Origin: Isoetes taiwanensis
Taxonomy: Eukaryota > Streptophyta > Lycopodiopsida > Isoetales > Isoetaceae
Reading direction: 5' to 3'
Length of the DNA: 64,000 bases
Assembly: GCA_021234155.1 (NCBI GenBank)
Contig: JAJEKV010000079.1
Coordinates: 4,783,576 to 4,847,575, forward strand
The notes beneath the pieces are model-generated. The model saw only the letters and a program-made list of their open reading frames with translations. It did not search any database and was not told where the DNA came from. Every line of letters starts with the position of its first letter. Positions within the stretch are counted from its first letter, which is position 1. Shown here in pieces: positions 20,551 to 31,844 of the stretch. Both the position numbers and the translations under genes were made by a program.

Positions 20551-20909
20551 AAGGTGAAAGTTGATTGATTTTGTTATTAGATTGCTGCTTGCTGGAGAGT
20601 TCAAAAAGACAAAATTTTCATGCAAGTCAAAATCATCCTTATGGCCAAGGTCAGCACAAAAAGTGAAAGGAAACTTGAAGAGTGAAGCTAAAGTAAAGTC
20701 AATGAACCTGCAAAAGACACCCAGTGTGAAACAATCCCTATAGACTCTCTTGCATTTTATTTTATGTCAAATTGGCATGTCAAATTTTCACTTATTCATA
20801 CTTTATAGCAATATAGTCACATATTCAAAAGTAAATCTCACAACATGGTTTCAAGAAACGCTACTCATTTGATTGGAAATAAATCACACATTTAAGTTAC
20901 AAAAAAATG
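20551..20909. other. Intergenic, nothing recognised
   Basis: Only a 60-residue frame without a domain (20561-20743). No RNA gene or repeat seen. Confidence 0.4.
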
Positions 20910-21930
20910 CCATCGATCCAAGCCCTCGGATCGACATTCTAGAAGGAGCGAGCATGCATGTCTTGCATGCATGCATGCCTTCTTTGGGTGATCGCTATAT
21001 TAGGCGGCGTTCTTCATCGACGTCTCATCGGTTCTTCCTCTTCTCTCTCCAATACCCTATTCTCTTTTCTTTGAAACCATGCAAGGGAGGGGCTTCTCCA
21101 TGCTTGGATTGACCAGTTTGGCGTTTCTTTCATGCTGTGGCATGTCCTTTCTCAGCCTTGCCTCTTCTTTAGCCATAATCTTTTGACCTTCGTCCTCGAT
21201 CCCGTTTTGATATGGAAGTTCTCTTCTATTCGGGAGGTTTTTGTCCTTTTCATGCGAGCTCCTTCTAGAATGCCATCGATCCGAGCCCTCGGATTGACAT
21301 TCTAGAAGGAGCGAGCATGCATGTCGAGCATCCATGCATGCCTTCTCCGGGTGATTGATATATTAGGCGGCGTTCTTCATCGACGTCACATCGGCGCTTC
21401 CTCTTCTCTCTCAGCAGTACCCACTCTCTTTTCTTTGTCGCCTGGCACACGTGACCAGCCCCTCTATTTGAAGAGGTTTTTATTTTGTTGTTGCGTGGCA
21501 CGCGTGATCAGCCCCTCCACTTTGGGAGGTTTGTTTTGTCACATTTGTTCTCGTGTTGGTGTTGTGGAGGTACAGGTTGGCAAGTGGCAGCGGCTTCGAC
21601 TTCTCAATTCGTGGGTTTTTTGGGAGCGAATTCTCAGCCTTACGTTTGCCGAAGGCTTATCACTAGGGTTTTTCCTTGAAAACCCCAAAGGGCGGGGTTT
21701 TTTAATCCCGGTGATAAGCTTTCGGCAGGTACACAAACGAACCTCTATTAGCATTGTATTTCATGGGGTCCAAGTTGTATAATTGGACATTCCCTTTATT
21801 TTTCTTCGTGGGTAGTTCGCATGTGCGCGGCTACCCACTATCCACCATTGTAGAAAATCTGCTGAGATGAATGAGAAGCCTATCTGAGGTTTTTGTCGTT
21901 TTCATGCGAGCTCCTTCTAGAATTAACAAT
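20910..21930 (+). repeat. Local duplication with promoter-like sequence
   Basis: 20910-21075 and 21271-21440 are about 90% alike (GCCATCGATCC, CTAGAAGGAGCGAGCATGCA, TATTAGGCGGCGTTCTTCAT). The joining segment GGGAGGTTTTTGTCC plus TTTTCATGCGAGCTCCTTC at 21232 recurs at 21888. CATGCATG (RY) motifs and CT-rich stretches resemble plant promoter and 5'-UTR sequence. A smaller internal duplication (TGGCACRCGTGAYCAGCCCC) occurs at 21440 and 21500. No coding region follows that I can identify. Confidence 0.65.
21646..21730. other. Hairpin inverted repeat
   Basis: TGCCGAAGGCTTATCAC on the left pairs with GTGATAAGCTTTCGGCA on the right (one mismatch) around a loop containing AACCCC/GGGGTT complementarity. 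It could fold into a long stem-loop. No similarity to a known small-RNA gene is recognised. Confidence 0.55.
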
Positions 21931-22887
21931 TTTATAGTAACTTCTGGGTTGCTTGTTCAAAGGTTTCACTCTCAAAAAATGCTATGTTATCTTGTTCTGA
22001 ACATCTTGCAAGCAAATCACACATCTAATTTACAAAAAGCAATTATATAGTAACTTCTAGGTGGAAACAAAGGCTCATATTTAAATTTCCAATCTGTGAC
22101 ATGAGAACTGATAAATACCTTAGATAGGCCACTAAAGTTCTTCATACGAGAAGATTCTGTATTCATTGGCAATATGCCTTACCATAATCGAATAAACCAT
22201 TGACTAGCAGAACAAACTTGACCATTCATGGCCCTGGTTTCAAAAGCGCGGTTGTGCCAAGCAAACCTTCATGTATACTAAAGACCAACTTTCAAAGGGC
22301 ATGAATTACTAGTAAGAACCTGCAATATCCTTCATTTGGCAGCCTCATAATCTTGAGAAACAGAGCTATTAATTGGGCTACAATTGTGAATAACTCCCTT
22401 CCAGCTTAGATGTTACAAATTGATTGTCCACACCAAAAAGTTTGTCAATCCTCCTTATGTCAGACAGCACACATTCTCCAAGTAGAAAATCTTCGGGCAG
22501 TGCTGGATAGCATCTAGGCATTATTGATACTTAGTGCGATGCAACTCATTAAGCCTATGACACCCATCGCAGAAAATGAACATGGCAACATGGACATTTC
22601 AAAGCATGTGTTACCTTGATGATTTTAAGACATTAACTTTAGTTATGGCAATATACCTCAGCAAGAATCTACGTAAAGATGGGTTAGCCAGGACAGGAAC
22701 CCAAGTAATATTCATAGAAAGATGACAGACGCTCATTTCAATGAATACAGATGCCTGATAGAACCTTCTCAGCCCCTGCGAAAATGACACCATTGCTTGT
22801 TTATGAGGAACTATTAATATACATGCCTATTGCCAACTTAAATCTAGCCTCAAGGCCGCAAAATTATCATCAAAATGCGGTCGAGTG
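21931..22887. other. Intergenic with possible unassigned exon pieces
   Basis: On the minus strand, 22517-22400 reads YPALPEDFLLGECVLSDIRR then IDKLFGVDNQFV without stops. It looks protein-like but I cannot place it. Nothing else stands out. Confidence 0.3.
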
Positions 22888-23010
22888 CTAGCTGGACGTT
22901 TTTGTGGTCCCAGAATTGGCCACCACATCATCACCCTTATAATGCAACCAAGCCAAAGCTAGCTGTCGAGTGCTACATTTGGCATCTCTTGAGATTCCAC
23001 TTACATGTTT
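22888..23010 (-). pseudogene. Aldo-keto reductase C-terminal exon relic
   Basis: The minus-strand frame reads ISRDAKCSTRQLALAWLHYK, GDDVVANSGTTKTSS. This matches the C-terminal NADP-binding part of plant perakine-reductase or auxin-induced aldo-keto reductases, in which QLALAW, G-DV-PIPGT and K are conserved. The consensus PIPGT reads ANSGT, so a conserved part of the cofactor site is changed. No upstream barrel exons were identified. Family call reasonable; function lost or unknown. Confidence 0.65.
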
Positions 23011-24840
23011 ATACAATATCTTATTCGATAAAATCTGGGTATTACAACCCGTAATGAGAAATGCCAAGAGGGCCATATGGAACAACCCCAATTCTAAGCT
23101 CCCTGCAGTATTCATGCATTAAAAGTATTAAGTTTATTGTTCATTGAGGTAATGGGAAAAAAAAAATAGATTCAATTCATATTTTGCCTGCATGTGGGAA
23201 CAACCTGATCCTCTACATCCCTCACCTATAATGACCATTCAAAAGAAAATCTGGTGCACCATGTGCAATATGCAAATCACCTAGAGACAAAACCAATTGT
23301 GTTATGTGAAAGAAGAGCGACACGCTTAATGACCTATTTTTCCTGCATAAAGATCCATCATTTGCGAAACAAAGATGCTGATTTTACAAACATCTTCGTA
23401 AATGTACCACTTTTCATGACAGGCATTTGCTGGTTGCTTGCACTACAGATCAGGTTAGAGCAGAATTTGCTAGACTTCAGTCACAACTAATTATACAACC
23501 TTTCATATAAACAAAGCTACAGGGCTATTGGGCATGTTAGTTCTTGTAAAGTTGAAGGAAAGTGTCAAAATGAATATCAGTATTGCTGACTTTGACTGTA
23601 AGTCTCCTGGGGTCTCCTGACAGTCCACACCATAAACATAATCAACGAATTCCATTCTGCGGAAAATTTTCTTTCCCGGAAATAAGGAAAGAGACAATTC
23701 AACGTGCAAATTAATGCCATGTAGGACCTTTGTCACATTCTAAATAGAAAGAAAGATTTACCAGAAACAAAGGTTTACCACAGGAAAGGTTTACAGGTAG
23801 TAGACCTCACTAGACTATGTGTCGTAAACAGATTTAGCAAAAAATCAATCAAGCAATAGCATCATACCGCCTCTGAGTAAAGTTGCATGCTTTATAAAGA
23901 GCATGTTACAGAAATTCAAAGCACAACTCAGAATCAATCCATGCTCGCTCTTCATTCCACCAGCTCCTCGCCAACCGTTTTAAAGGGAAATAGACGAATG
24001 TCCCATAACCAGCAATGAGATAATAAGAGAAACATTACATAAATCTTTCCATGTTACGCATATCCATTCTTATTTGGAGTAAAGTCTTATACCGGCACAT
24101 GTCTACTTTGCAAGTTTTGGATCAACTTCCAACTCTGATAATACTGCAAATTGTTATGAAACAGACAATATTAACATACAGTACAACTTGAGCGTTTCTA
24201 ATAGACATCTTGAACATAATACATCACTTCATTCACCCAACCGTAAGCCTAACATGCCTGAAGATGAAATGCAATGCAAGACGATGATGCAAGCCAACCT
24301 TCAATTTTGAAGGGCTCTAGTCGATTCTGCATCTGTGGCAAATCCCATAATATTTCCCAGCAAGATCCTGCTGCCATATCCTGGCACATATCTCTAAGAA
24401 ATTATTCTTCCACTAGAAGGAAGAAGGTGGACTCCACGGCCAAAATGCTTGCTCCAACCTGCCCAAGCACAACAGAAATAAAAAGAAAATATCAAAGAAC
24501 AATACGAACCAAATGAAGTCATGGCTTTGACACAAGAGAGCATTTATAAATGGAGCATAGAAACCTTTCAACATTAGAATACAACGACTGGAAATTCAGT
24601 CTCCAAGTATGATGGTAGATGTCACACAACCTACAAAAGAGGCGGATTTTGCAAATTTGCAGCTCACCCAGCATCTCATGCATATAGATAATTTAGTGGG
24701 TTCTATGCACATTGGATGTGTATAGATAGCAGAAAGGCATTGAACAACTATAAATTTAGACCATAATAGCAAACATCAAGCAAAATCTAAGCAAACAATA
24801 GAGTTTTTTAAATTTACCAGATAGCTCTACAAACTGCATG
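23011..24840. other. Intergenic, unassigned short frames
   Basis: Minus-strand frames at 23503-23736 (NVTKVLHGINLHVELSLSLF) and about 24480-24400 (LGQVGASILAVESTFFLLVE) look exon-like but match no family I know. No splice structure could be built across them. Confidence 0.3.
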
Positions 24841-25458
24841 ATCCGGCGAAGGTAATAGGACCCTTCTCCAATAAATCCCAAATTGCATACCTAAAAATGA
24901 GCACAAGAGAAATTAGAATCACACTCAAATGTTTGCATGTTGTTCCAAAAAATCAGCAAGATCGTCCAGGGCCATGGCTGTTCAAAATCCAGACATCCGG
25001 CATCTATATTGTTCTACCCCACAAAAAATAGACCAAGCAAACAAAGTTAGAGCTAAAAATAAAGTTTGTTGCAAGAAAGATCGTCACAAAAATGTATGAA
25101 TCGAAGAAAGTTGAAATAATGTCAAAAGGCTCCAATAGAGCTCTAGCTGCAAAGAAGACGGCAGAGCGGATATAGAGACCCTAGATGTCCCATTTGTTGC
25201 CATGTGCACATGCTCCATATATCAACCAAATGCATCTTGTGAATCGTAGAAACCTGTTGGTGCATTTGTAAGCACCTCTTCCATGTACTCTGTTACACTT
25301 ATGGGACGATCGCCACCTCTCTGAAAGAACACAGGAATTCCTAACTGTACATGAAGGTGGACTATTGCTACACTGCATAATTGATCACGTAACTCCCATA
25401 TCAGCTCTTTATTTAGCCGAGGGAATATCAATATACACACGCGATAGTTTAATCTCAT
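24841..25458 (-). pseudogene. NDUFAF7-like methyltransferase exon relic, copy 1
   Basis: After a CTTTCAG acceptor (about 25352) the minus strand encodes RGGDRPISVTEYMEEVLTNA then PTGFYDSQDAFG. This is the N-terminal signature (PI-V-EYM-EVLT-P--G-Y---D-FG) of NDUFAF7/MidA, the mitochondrial arginine methyltransferase needed for complex I assembly. A stop replaces the glycine-rich GDFITSPE continuation, and the SAM-binding domain is absent. Sequence 24880-25240 is duplicated at 25606-26075. Another GT-flanked candidate exon at about 24895-24826 is unassigned. Confidence 0.65.
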
Positions 25459-25604
25459 TTTATACTATGTAAAAGAAGAGAAGCCAATATTCGATTCTGT
25501 CAATCATTAACTACTGCAAATAAGAATTGCCAACATCTTACCAGCAACATCTCAATTGCCTTCTCAAGACCCACGTGTCGTGGAAGACGTGAATGCCTAT
25601 TTCA

Positions 25605-26150
25605 TTTAAACCCCACATTGCATACCTCAAAATGAACATAAGAGAAATTACAATCACACTCAAATGTTTGCATGCTGTTCCAAAAAATAGACCAAGCAGA
25701 CAAAGTTAGAGCACAAGATTAATTCGACGCTATTATAACAAAAGCTGTGTTTTACCTTAAGCAAGGATTCGAATTTTCCAAAAGCAAGCACTCTGGATAG
25801 GATGAACAAATTCAGCAAGATTGTCCAGGGCCATGGCTGTTCAAAATCCAGACATTCGACATCTATATTGTTCCACCCTACAAAAAATAGACCAAGCAAA
25901 CAAAGTTAGAGCTAAAGATAAAGGTTGTTGCAAGAAAGATCTGTAGAATTAAGTATGAATCTAAGAAAGGTTGAAATAATGTCAAAAGGGCTCCGATAGA
26001 GCTCTAGCTGCGAAGAAGACGGTAGAGCGGATATAGAGACTCTAGATGTCCCATTTGTTGCCATGTGCACATGCTCCATATATCGCACCTCCTCCATGTA
26101 CGCTGTTACAGTTATAGGATCACCACCTCTCTGAGAAACATGGAACATAA
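25605..26150 (-). pseudogene. NDUFAF7-like exon relic, copy 2 (segmental duplicate)
   Basis: The minus-strand frame reads SQRGGDPITVTAYMEEV and then jumps to RYMEHVHMATNGTSRVS. It therefore lacks the LTNAPTGFYDSQDAFG segment that copy 1 has between these parts. The surrounding intronic sequence matches copy 1 over several hundred bases (for example CAGGGCCATGGCTGTTCAAA, AAAAAATAGACCAAGC), so this is a local duplication followed by a deletion of about 50 bp. Confidence 0.65.
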
Positions 26151-26523
26151 TGCTTCATTGACTTTCTTTATTATGAGTGTCATTGTGCCTGTATTCTCCA
26201 TAGAAAAAAAAGCAATATCAATGCAAGCTCCTGCCCACCACCCAATGCGAGCACACATGGAAAAGCAGTAATTAGCTGTTTCCAGCACCTAATACAGATT
26301 TGTTGGTAACCCAGGAATGGATGCCTACGAATCATGTATTGATGTTACTCACTTGGCAAGTATATCGTCAGTTTGTGGATACTAAAAATGAATTCGGACA
26401 ATTCCTAAATCTCTTTCTTTGCAACTATATAAATATGTGACTGTACCACATCCTCAAAAACCACCATAGACAATTCATATTCGCAGACAATTCAGATGCA
26501 ATGATATGCTTAATTATGATGTT
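26151..26523. other. Intergenic, nothing recognised
   Basis: AT-rich sequence up to the gypsy-2 target site. No gene or repeat identified. Confidence 0.4.
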
Positions 26524-26528
26524 TGAAA

Positions 26529-26908
26529 TGTTAGTCCTGTACGTCTTGGTACAGGACTATTCATGCACACTGACGGACCCGGAAGGTCAAGGCCAAGGAT
26601 CCACATAGCCGTCGGGGCGTCAAAGGCCTGCGAAGCCCAAGCCGCCAGCCAAGCAGCAGACCACGAAGGCCACGGGCATGAAGAGGTCGAGGACAGACAA
26701 GTGACGGGCCGTCACCACCACCGTCAGCGTCAGCGTGACTTCAGGCACCTCAAGAGGCATCGCCAGTATTCCTGCAAATCAGGCCTCCTTCTAGGAGTCG
26801 GCACCGAGATCTGGCAGAGTATCTATGTTGGGCCAAAGGCCATTGTACTATATATATGAATAGAGCTAGCCTTCACGAGCTAGATGAGTTTTTGGTCTTA
26901 TCTCACTC
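26529..26908 (+). repeat. Gypsy-2 5' LTR, left part
   Basis: The LTR opens with TGTTAGTCC and contains a TATA box (CTATATATATGAA, about 26848-26860) that would drive element transcription. It is split at 26908 by TIR-1 and resumes at 30090. Compared with the 3' LTR at 49019 it has lost many CpG sites (for example CACATAGCC versus CACGCGGTC). Confidence 0.9.
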
Positions 26909-27273
26909 AACAAGGTTGCATATTAAACGGGAGCAAATCATTGAAACGGGAGCAAAAGGAATATTCCTCAAAGATTCCCTTTTTTTTTCAAAAAAAGAGC
27001 TAAAATGAGGTAAAATTTTTATTTTGATCATAAAATTGCATTTTGACCCCCCCAAAATCACTCAATTTTTTATGCAAAGAGAAAATTGACTATGTCAAAG
27101 TGACGCTTTTCCTAACAGTTAGAATTTACCTGAAATGTGTTTCTAGAGAAAACCACTAATTTAAGTGTACGTCCTACACAACATTTTGTTAGCTTGGATT
27201 GTATTCCAGAAAAGGTACATTTAGGTTATAGTGAGCCATTTTTTAATGATATAATATTTCAAAGTACCAAAAT

Positions 27274-27702
27274 TGTATTCCGGAATATATTTTTGCCATT
27301 CGAGAATAACAAAAGTGTATTCCGGAATACACTTTTGCTTTTCTTAAAAGTCAAAGTGTATTCCAGAATACACTTTTGGTTTTGCTCGAAATCTAAAAGG
27401 TATTCCGGAATACATTTTTGCTGTATAAGTTTTTGAGACTCAACAGTGAGCGGAATATATTTCCTATTCTGGATAGCGACAGGGGAAAACCAAGCGACAT
27501 CAACTAGGTTTTTTAGTATCTTCAATAAATTTCAATGACCTTGCGATTTTATTTTGTTTATTTTATGGGGATACAGGATTATGGTTCTAAATAATAAAAG
27601 GGATTGTTTTTGTTTCTTCTTGGAAGGCTAGGGATACTAGATCATGGTAGCAAAGGAAAGTGGAAAAGTTATTCTGGAATACACTTTGTATTCCAGAATA
27701 CA
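27274..27702. repeat. Palindrome array, left side of TIR-1
   Basis: Near-perfect copies of GTGTATTCCRGAATACAC or its core at 27274-27289, 27315-27332, 27356-27373, 27400-27414, 27670-27683 and 27687-27702. Several are flanked by AAAG and CTTTTG. Half-sites occur at about 27199 and 27450. Confidence 0.85.
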
Positions 27703-27734
27703 TTTTTAGTTACAACGGGGAGGGGGCTTAATTT

Positions 27735-28620
27735 TTTTTCTCCGCCTCAACTGGTTTGATCGGGCGATCTACTTCAGCTGTGGTCTACTTCGGCTTTGGC
27801 ATGGTGAATCCGAAACCCTGGCGGCTCTGGCAGCTCTGGTAAGCTTCAGGTTCTTAGATTTAGGGTTTTTTCATGGCCAAAATAAACCCACGTGACCTTC
27901 CTGCATTACACAGAAGTACGATTTCTCTTGTGTTTCAAGAATACTTTGTCTTAGAAATAAACCTGAATCAAACATGCAAAAACTCTGGAAACTCCTAAAC
28001 GTCTTTATATTTGTATTAAAACGATTGCGGTCTCTGTAATTTTTCTTGATGATCGGTTTACCGCTTGATGATCAATTTACACGCTTCAACGACTTGGGGA
28101 CTTGAGGAGAGACCCTCTGCCGAGCAAAGCTGAAGTGATGATGATTCATCCGTAAAAGTCGAAGTGATGAAGACGATTCATCACGTAAACTCTTGGCCGC
28201 AGACCATCCGTATCCTATGAAATTCAGAGGTAAGTTTTCTTTGTGAAATTGAGGAGATAGTCGTAGCCAAAACCAAGGGGGCTAAGAATTTTGCTGCCCG
28301 AATGAATATACAACGGATATGTTGGTGCAATTGCAATTGCATTTATTGAAGAGGGAAGCCTTGATGCGAAATAGATGCAAAAATTTGCGAGAATTTGCTC
28401 TCGGTTTAGGGGGTAGAATCATCTGCTTGTCTTGAGGAACATAGATTCAGAATCAACGTCATGCCAGAGGTGGATAGGCCCGATTTTGATGCCAATAACT
28501 CACTTGTCATCTCACTTGTTGAAGATTTATGATAAAGTCTGGCCGAAACTAGCTGTTCAGAGTATTTTCAGAGGTAATCCAGACTTTGTTGAGGAGGCTG
28601 TTTTAGAGGTAATTTAGGCT
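27735..28620 (+). other. Possible captured gene 5' region inside TIR-1
   Basis: GC-richer than its surroundings, with a candidate 5'-UTR intron donor (GTAAGCTTCAGG, about 27839) and a further GTAAG at about 28231. A frame at 28432-28617 ends QSIFRGNPDFVEEAVLEVI, and an overlapping frame starts MPEVDRPDFDANNS. Neither is recognised. Acquisition of host sequence by a non-autonomous TIR element is my inference. Confidence 0.35.
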
Positions 28621-28979
28621 TTGTTGAGGCCGATAACATGCTGTGCCGAAACCCTAAACTTGGTTTTATTGCTTGTGTCTTCCACCAAATGGTCTTGACC
28701 TGAAATAGACCAAGAAATTAAATAAATAAAATACACATATTTGTGTACTTGCTACCATGGTTTCTCATTTTGTATGCGCCATCTAAATAGTTAGGCAAAT
28801 GTTGCACTCTTTGCCCAATCGTAACATGAATACTTTTAAGAAAGAAGACAATGCAAAATATGCATGCAATTTTACACATTGACAGATGGCATCCATGCCA
28901 AGCATTAAGAAAGCACAAGCCCAAAAGTAATTTTTGTGAATAAGCCACTTTTTAAAAATCTGAGAGACGTAATAATAGT

Positions 28980-29330
28980 ATTAGCTACTTATCGTTTTTC
29001 CAAGTGACACAAGTTTTCAACACCAATGTAAAGTTTAAAACCATACCATACCATATTGCACGTTCTCGTGCATTATATACCATACCATACCATGTTGTGC
29101 ATCCTCATGCATTGTTTGTGTATCCATGTGCATAATTTGATAAAGAAAACTAAATTGAGTCTCCCTCTAATTATAATATAAATCTAAGAAATGGATAGTC
29201 AGAAAAGATTATATTTAAATGCATCTCACCACTACGCAAGGGACATGCTATTTATTGAGGACATGCTTGCCTATGCAAGGGACTTGCTGTTTATTGGAGA
29301 CAGACTTGCCTCCCAAAAATAACAACTGGC
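28980..29330. repeat. Short tandem repeats in TIR-1
   Basis: CATACCATACCAT-type units with GTGCATTGT/GTGCATTAT occur at about 29041-29140. A 42-bp unit (CAAGGGACATGCTATTTATT / CAAGGGACTTGCTGTTTATT) is tandem at about 29235-29315. Confidence 0.5.
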
Positions 29331-29502
29331 TTATGCTATGAGCAGGTCACCGGATTTAGGAAATCTAAACATATGGAGGCATTGCTAATTGTTTGGCTTA
29401 TAAGGTGCAAGATCCTTCTAGGCATAGACGCCCAAGTGCTAAATCTTGTTTAGGAAATTTTCTTAGAAAACTTTGCCATGTCTGGTTTCTTAGAAAGCAA
29501 AG

Positions 29503-29626
29503 GTGTATTCCAGAATACACATTTGCTTTCTCAGGAAAGCAAAGGTGTATTTTTTTCAAAATCCAAAGTGTATTCTGGAATACACATGTGTATTTTAGAA
29601 AAACAAAAGTGTATTCCAGAATACAC
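29503..29626. repeat. Palindrome array, right side of TIR-1
   Basis: Palindromes at 29503-29520, 29568-29585 and 29609-29626, plus a half-site at about 29544. They lie 460-590 bp from the right end; the left cluster lies about 365-505 bp from the left end, a roughly symmetrical subterminal placement. Confidence 0.85.
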
Positions 29627-30089
29627 TTTTGTTTTTGCATTTTTTGTTTTGTGTGTCCTAGTGTGTCAAAACATGTCAAACATGCTTGAGGGAACAACTA
29701 AACGTGGAGACTTGGGACATATACCCAGTTGCAATATCTGACAAGCATATTGTTCAATACGCACCAAACTTTGAGGGTGCCAAATTGATGTACTGAAAAA
29801 TTTCAAAGAAACAGTTATTATTTTTTCTTCTCTATTTTGATGTTTTTGATATCTCATTTTCAGAGATTATATATTCACATCTACATTTTTGCCATTTTTA
29901 AGAGTGCTTCTTTGCAAAACATAGACTGTGACTTAATGAGGAGCCAAAATGAGGGGAAAAAAAAAATTGAACCTTTTGAAATTCTCAAGTTTTTTTAAAA
30001 AAGGCCAATTTTAAGAGATTGGTGTTTTTTTAAAGGGAATCTTTGAAACGGGAGTTTTGCAACACTCCCATTTGATTTGCAACCTTGTT

Positions 30090-30271
30090 ACTCCTGCTTT
30101 CTCTCGATTGCGAGAGCTCATGTATCATCATTGATATCAAAGAGTTTTGTTCTCATCATTGTGATCTTATTGTTTTCTTTTGTTCTCTCTTTTCTCCTTT
30201 CCTTTGTTTCTTTTGCAAATCCCGCGTGACACAGCTACCGGATTCTCCTGTTTGATCCAAGGGTCCTCACA
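30090..30271 (+). repeat. Gypsy-2 5' LTR, right part
   Basis: Resumes with the target duplication ACTC and matches 49390-49576 to the LTR end (GGGTCCTCACA here, GGGTCCTCCA in the 3' copy). The downstream GTAGGGCTGTC does not match the initiator-Met primer site. Confidence 0.88.
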
Positions 30272-30361
30272 GTAGGGCTGTCTTGCAGGAGTTCCCGAAC
30301 CCAGACCCCAAACACTGTCGCCGTTGCCGGGTCTGATTTTCTTTTCCTTCCTTCTTTTACC

Positions 30362-31844
30362 ATGTCTGCCCGAGCTTTCACTCCAGAGGAGCTTCTTAGC
30401 CAGACGGCGTCTCGTTTGGAGCGCCATCAACGTCGCAAAGTTGCTCGAGATATGTATGACACTGCTTATGATATTGAGGGAGGCCATATTCGCTCACGAG
30501 CTCAATCAGCGCCACCTACTCCTCGTGTTCACTCTCGTCCTGGCTCTCCTCCAGCGTGTAAACATTGTTCCCAACCTCAGTCACCTCATCATCCACCTGT
30601 TCAGCAACCTCCAGCTTCCACACTCCCGAGAGTGCCTACATTCATATCTCCTCTGGCCATACTCCTCTGCCTTCACAACTATCATCTCCCCCTGGCGGAC
30701 TGGGTTATCCCCATGTTTCTTTCGGCCCTCCCCAGGTTCAGACATATCCTCAATCCCCTTCTTTTCAACAAACACTTCCAGTTTACACTCTTACTGATCT
30801 CAAACCTCATGACCATGGACCCCACGATCCTCCACCACAAGAACCTCCTTTTGCACATCTTCAGGGTCTTTCTGCTCCTTTGCCACCCCATACGGAATCC
30901 ATGGAAGTTCCACCCCATTATGCTCCTCCTTATACACCGCCTCTCTATGCACAAGGCCAGTCACAATCTTCTTTTCAGACTCTCAAACTGACCTATCCCA
31001 CTTTTGGCAGTACTAAAGGCAAACCATTGGATCAAAGTGCTCAAGCCCACATGGAAGAATTTGAGGCTCTGGCTGTCCTAAATGGTCACGCTCAACCTCA
31101 ACTGAAGTTCCATATCTTTTCCTGCATGGATCCCCTCATCAATGGCTCATGGCAAACAAAAGCCATTGGAAACAAAACTGGACTGAAATGAAGACTGCTT
31201 TCCTTTCTCATTATGGGACCACAGATGATGATCAACTTCTTCTCAAGCAACTCAATGATCTTCAGCAAGAGCCCACGGAATCAGCTTGGGATTTTGCGGA
31301 TCGTCTTCACATCCTCCTCAGCAAACTTCAAGAGTACCCCACGCAAAGCCAGATCCTCGTCTGGTTTCTCCAGGGACTTCCTCCGGCTATTCGTCTCATG
31401 ACTGAATACCTGCGCCCCAAGACCTTGGAGCAGGCCATCGAACTTGTCAATCATTCAGTTAATGTTTCCTCTCGTGGTGTGGCCCTCCAGGAGCTACCCT
31501 TCATTCCTCATGTCATGGTACCTCAGACTGTAGTTCAGCCTCAACACTCAAATCCTCAACGCAGTCAAATTTGGTGCCACATCTGCAAATATCAAGGCCA
31601 TTTGGCCAATGAGTGCAACTCCTCCAATGGCCCTCCTCATTGTAAACGCTGCAACATGTGCAATCATGCCACGGAAGAATGCACTCGTACTCATCCTACA
31701 TCCTTCCGGCAAAAGATGGTCTATCAAGTCCAGACCACGCCTCAGCAAGACGTCATATCAACCTCAGCAATTTCAAGCACAACCTCCTCAACAGTATCAA
31801 CAATCTCAACAGCCACGGGGACAAAGCAACCGTCCTCCTTTTGA
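30362..31844 (+). pseudogene. Gag of gypsy-2
   Basis: ATG at 30362 gives MSARAFTPEELLSQTASRLE, followed by a Pro/Gln/His-rich head. The frame shifts at about 30600 and again at about 31180. The capsid-like part includes WTEMKTAFLSHYG, LLLKQLNDLQQEPTESAWDF and LVWFLQGLPPAIR, typical of Retrotrans_gag. Two zinc-binding boxes follow: CHICKYQGHLANEC and CKRCNMCNHATEEC at about 31578-31685. In an intact element it forms the particle shell and binds RNA. Confidence 0.85.

Larger units (their letters stand above)
26909..30089. mobile_element. TIR-1: 3.18-kb TIR element with palindrome arrays
   Basis: Ends AACAAGGTTGCATATTAAAC and, inverted, AACAAGGTTGCAAATCAAAT are imperfect TIRs that continue to a shared AAAGATTCCCTTT at about 26973/30045. 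The target duplication is ACTC (26905-26908 and 30090-30093), confirmed by the intact site CTCACTCCTGC in the other LTR. It carries no recognisable transposase and looks non-autonomous. Near each end lie arrays of an 18-bp palindrome. The middle (27735-28620) has gene-like 5'-UTR/intron features (CTCTG then GTAAGCTTCAGG at 27839) and may be captured host sequence. Confidence 0.88.

Noticed and set aside
26563-26859. 98-residue frame in the 5' LTR of gypsy-2 (also at 49018-49344)
   Set aside because: It lies in the LTR promoter region of both copies and follows CpG-rich composition; nothing suggests translation.
27274-29626. Reading the palindrome arrays as a CRISPR-like array
   Set aside because: Spacers are irregular in length and partly similar, the unit is a perfect palindrome, and the context is a plant transposon.
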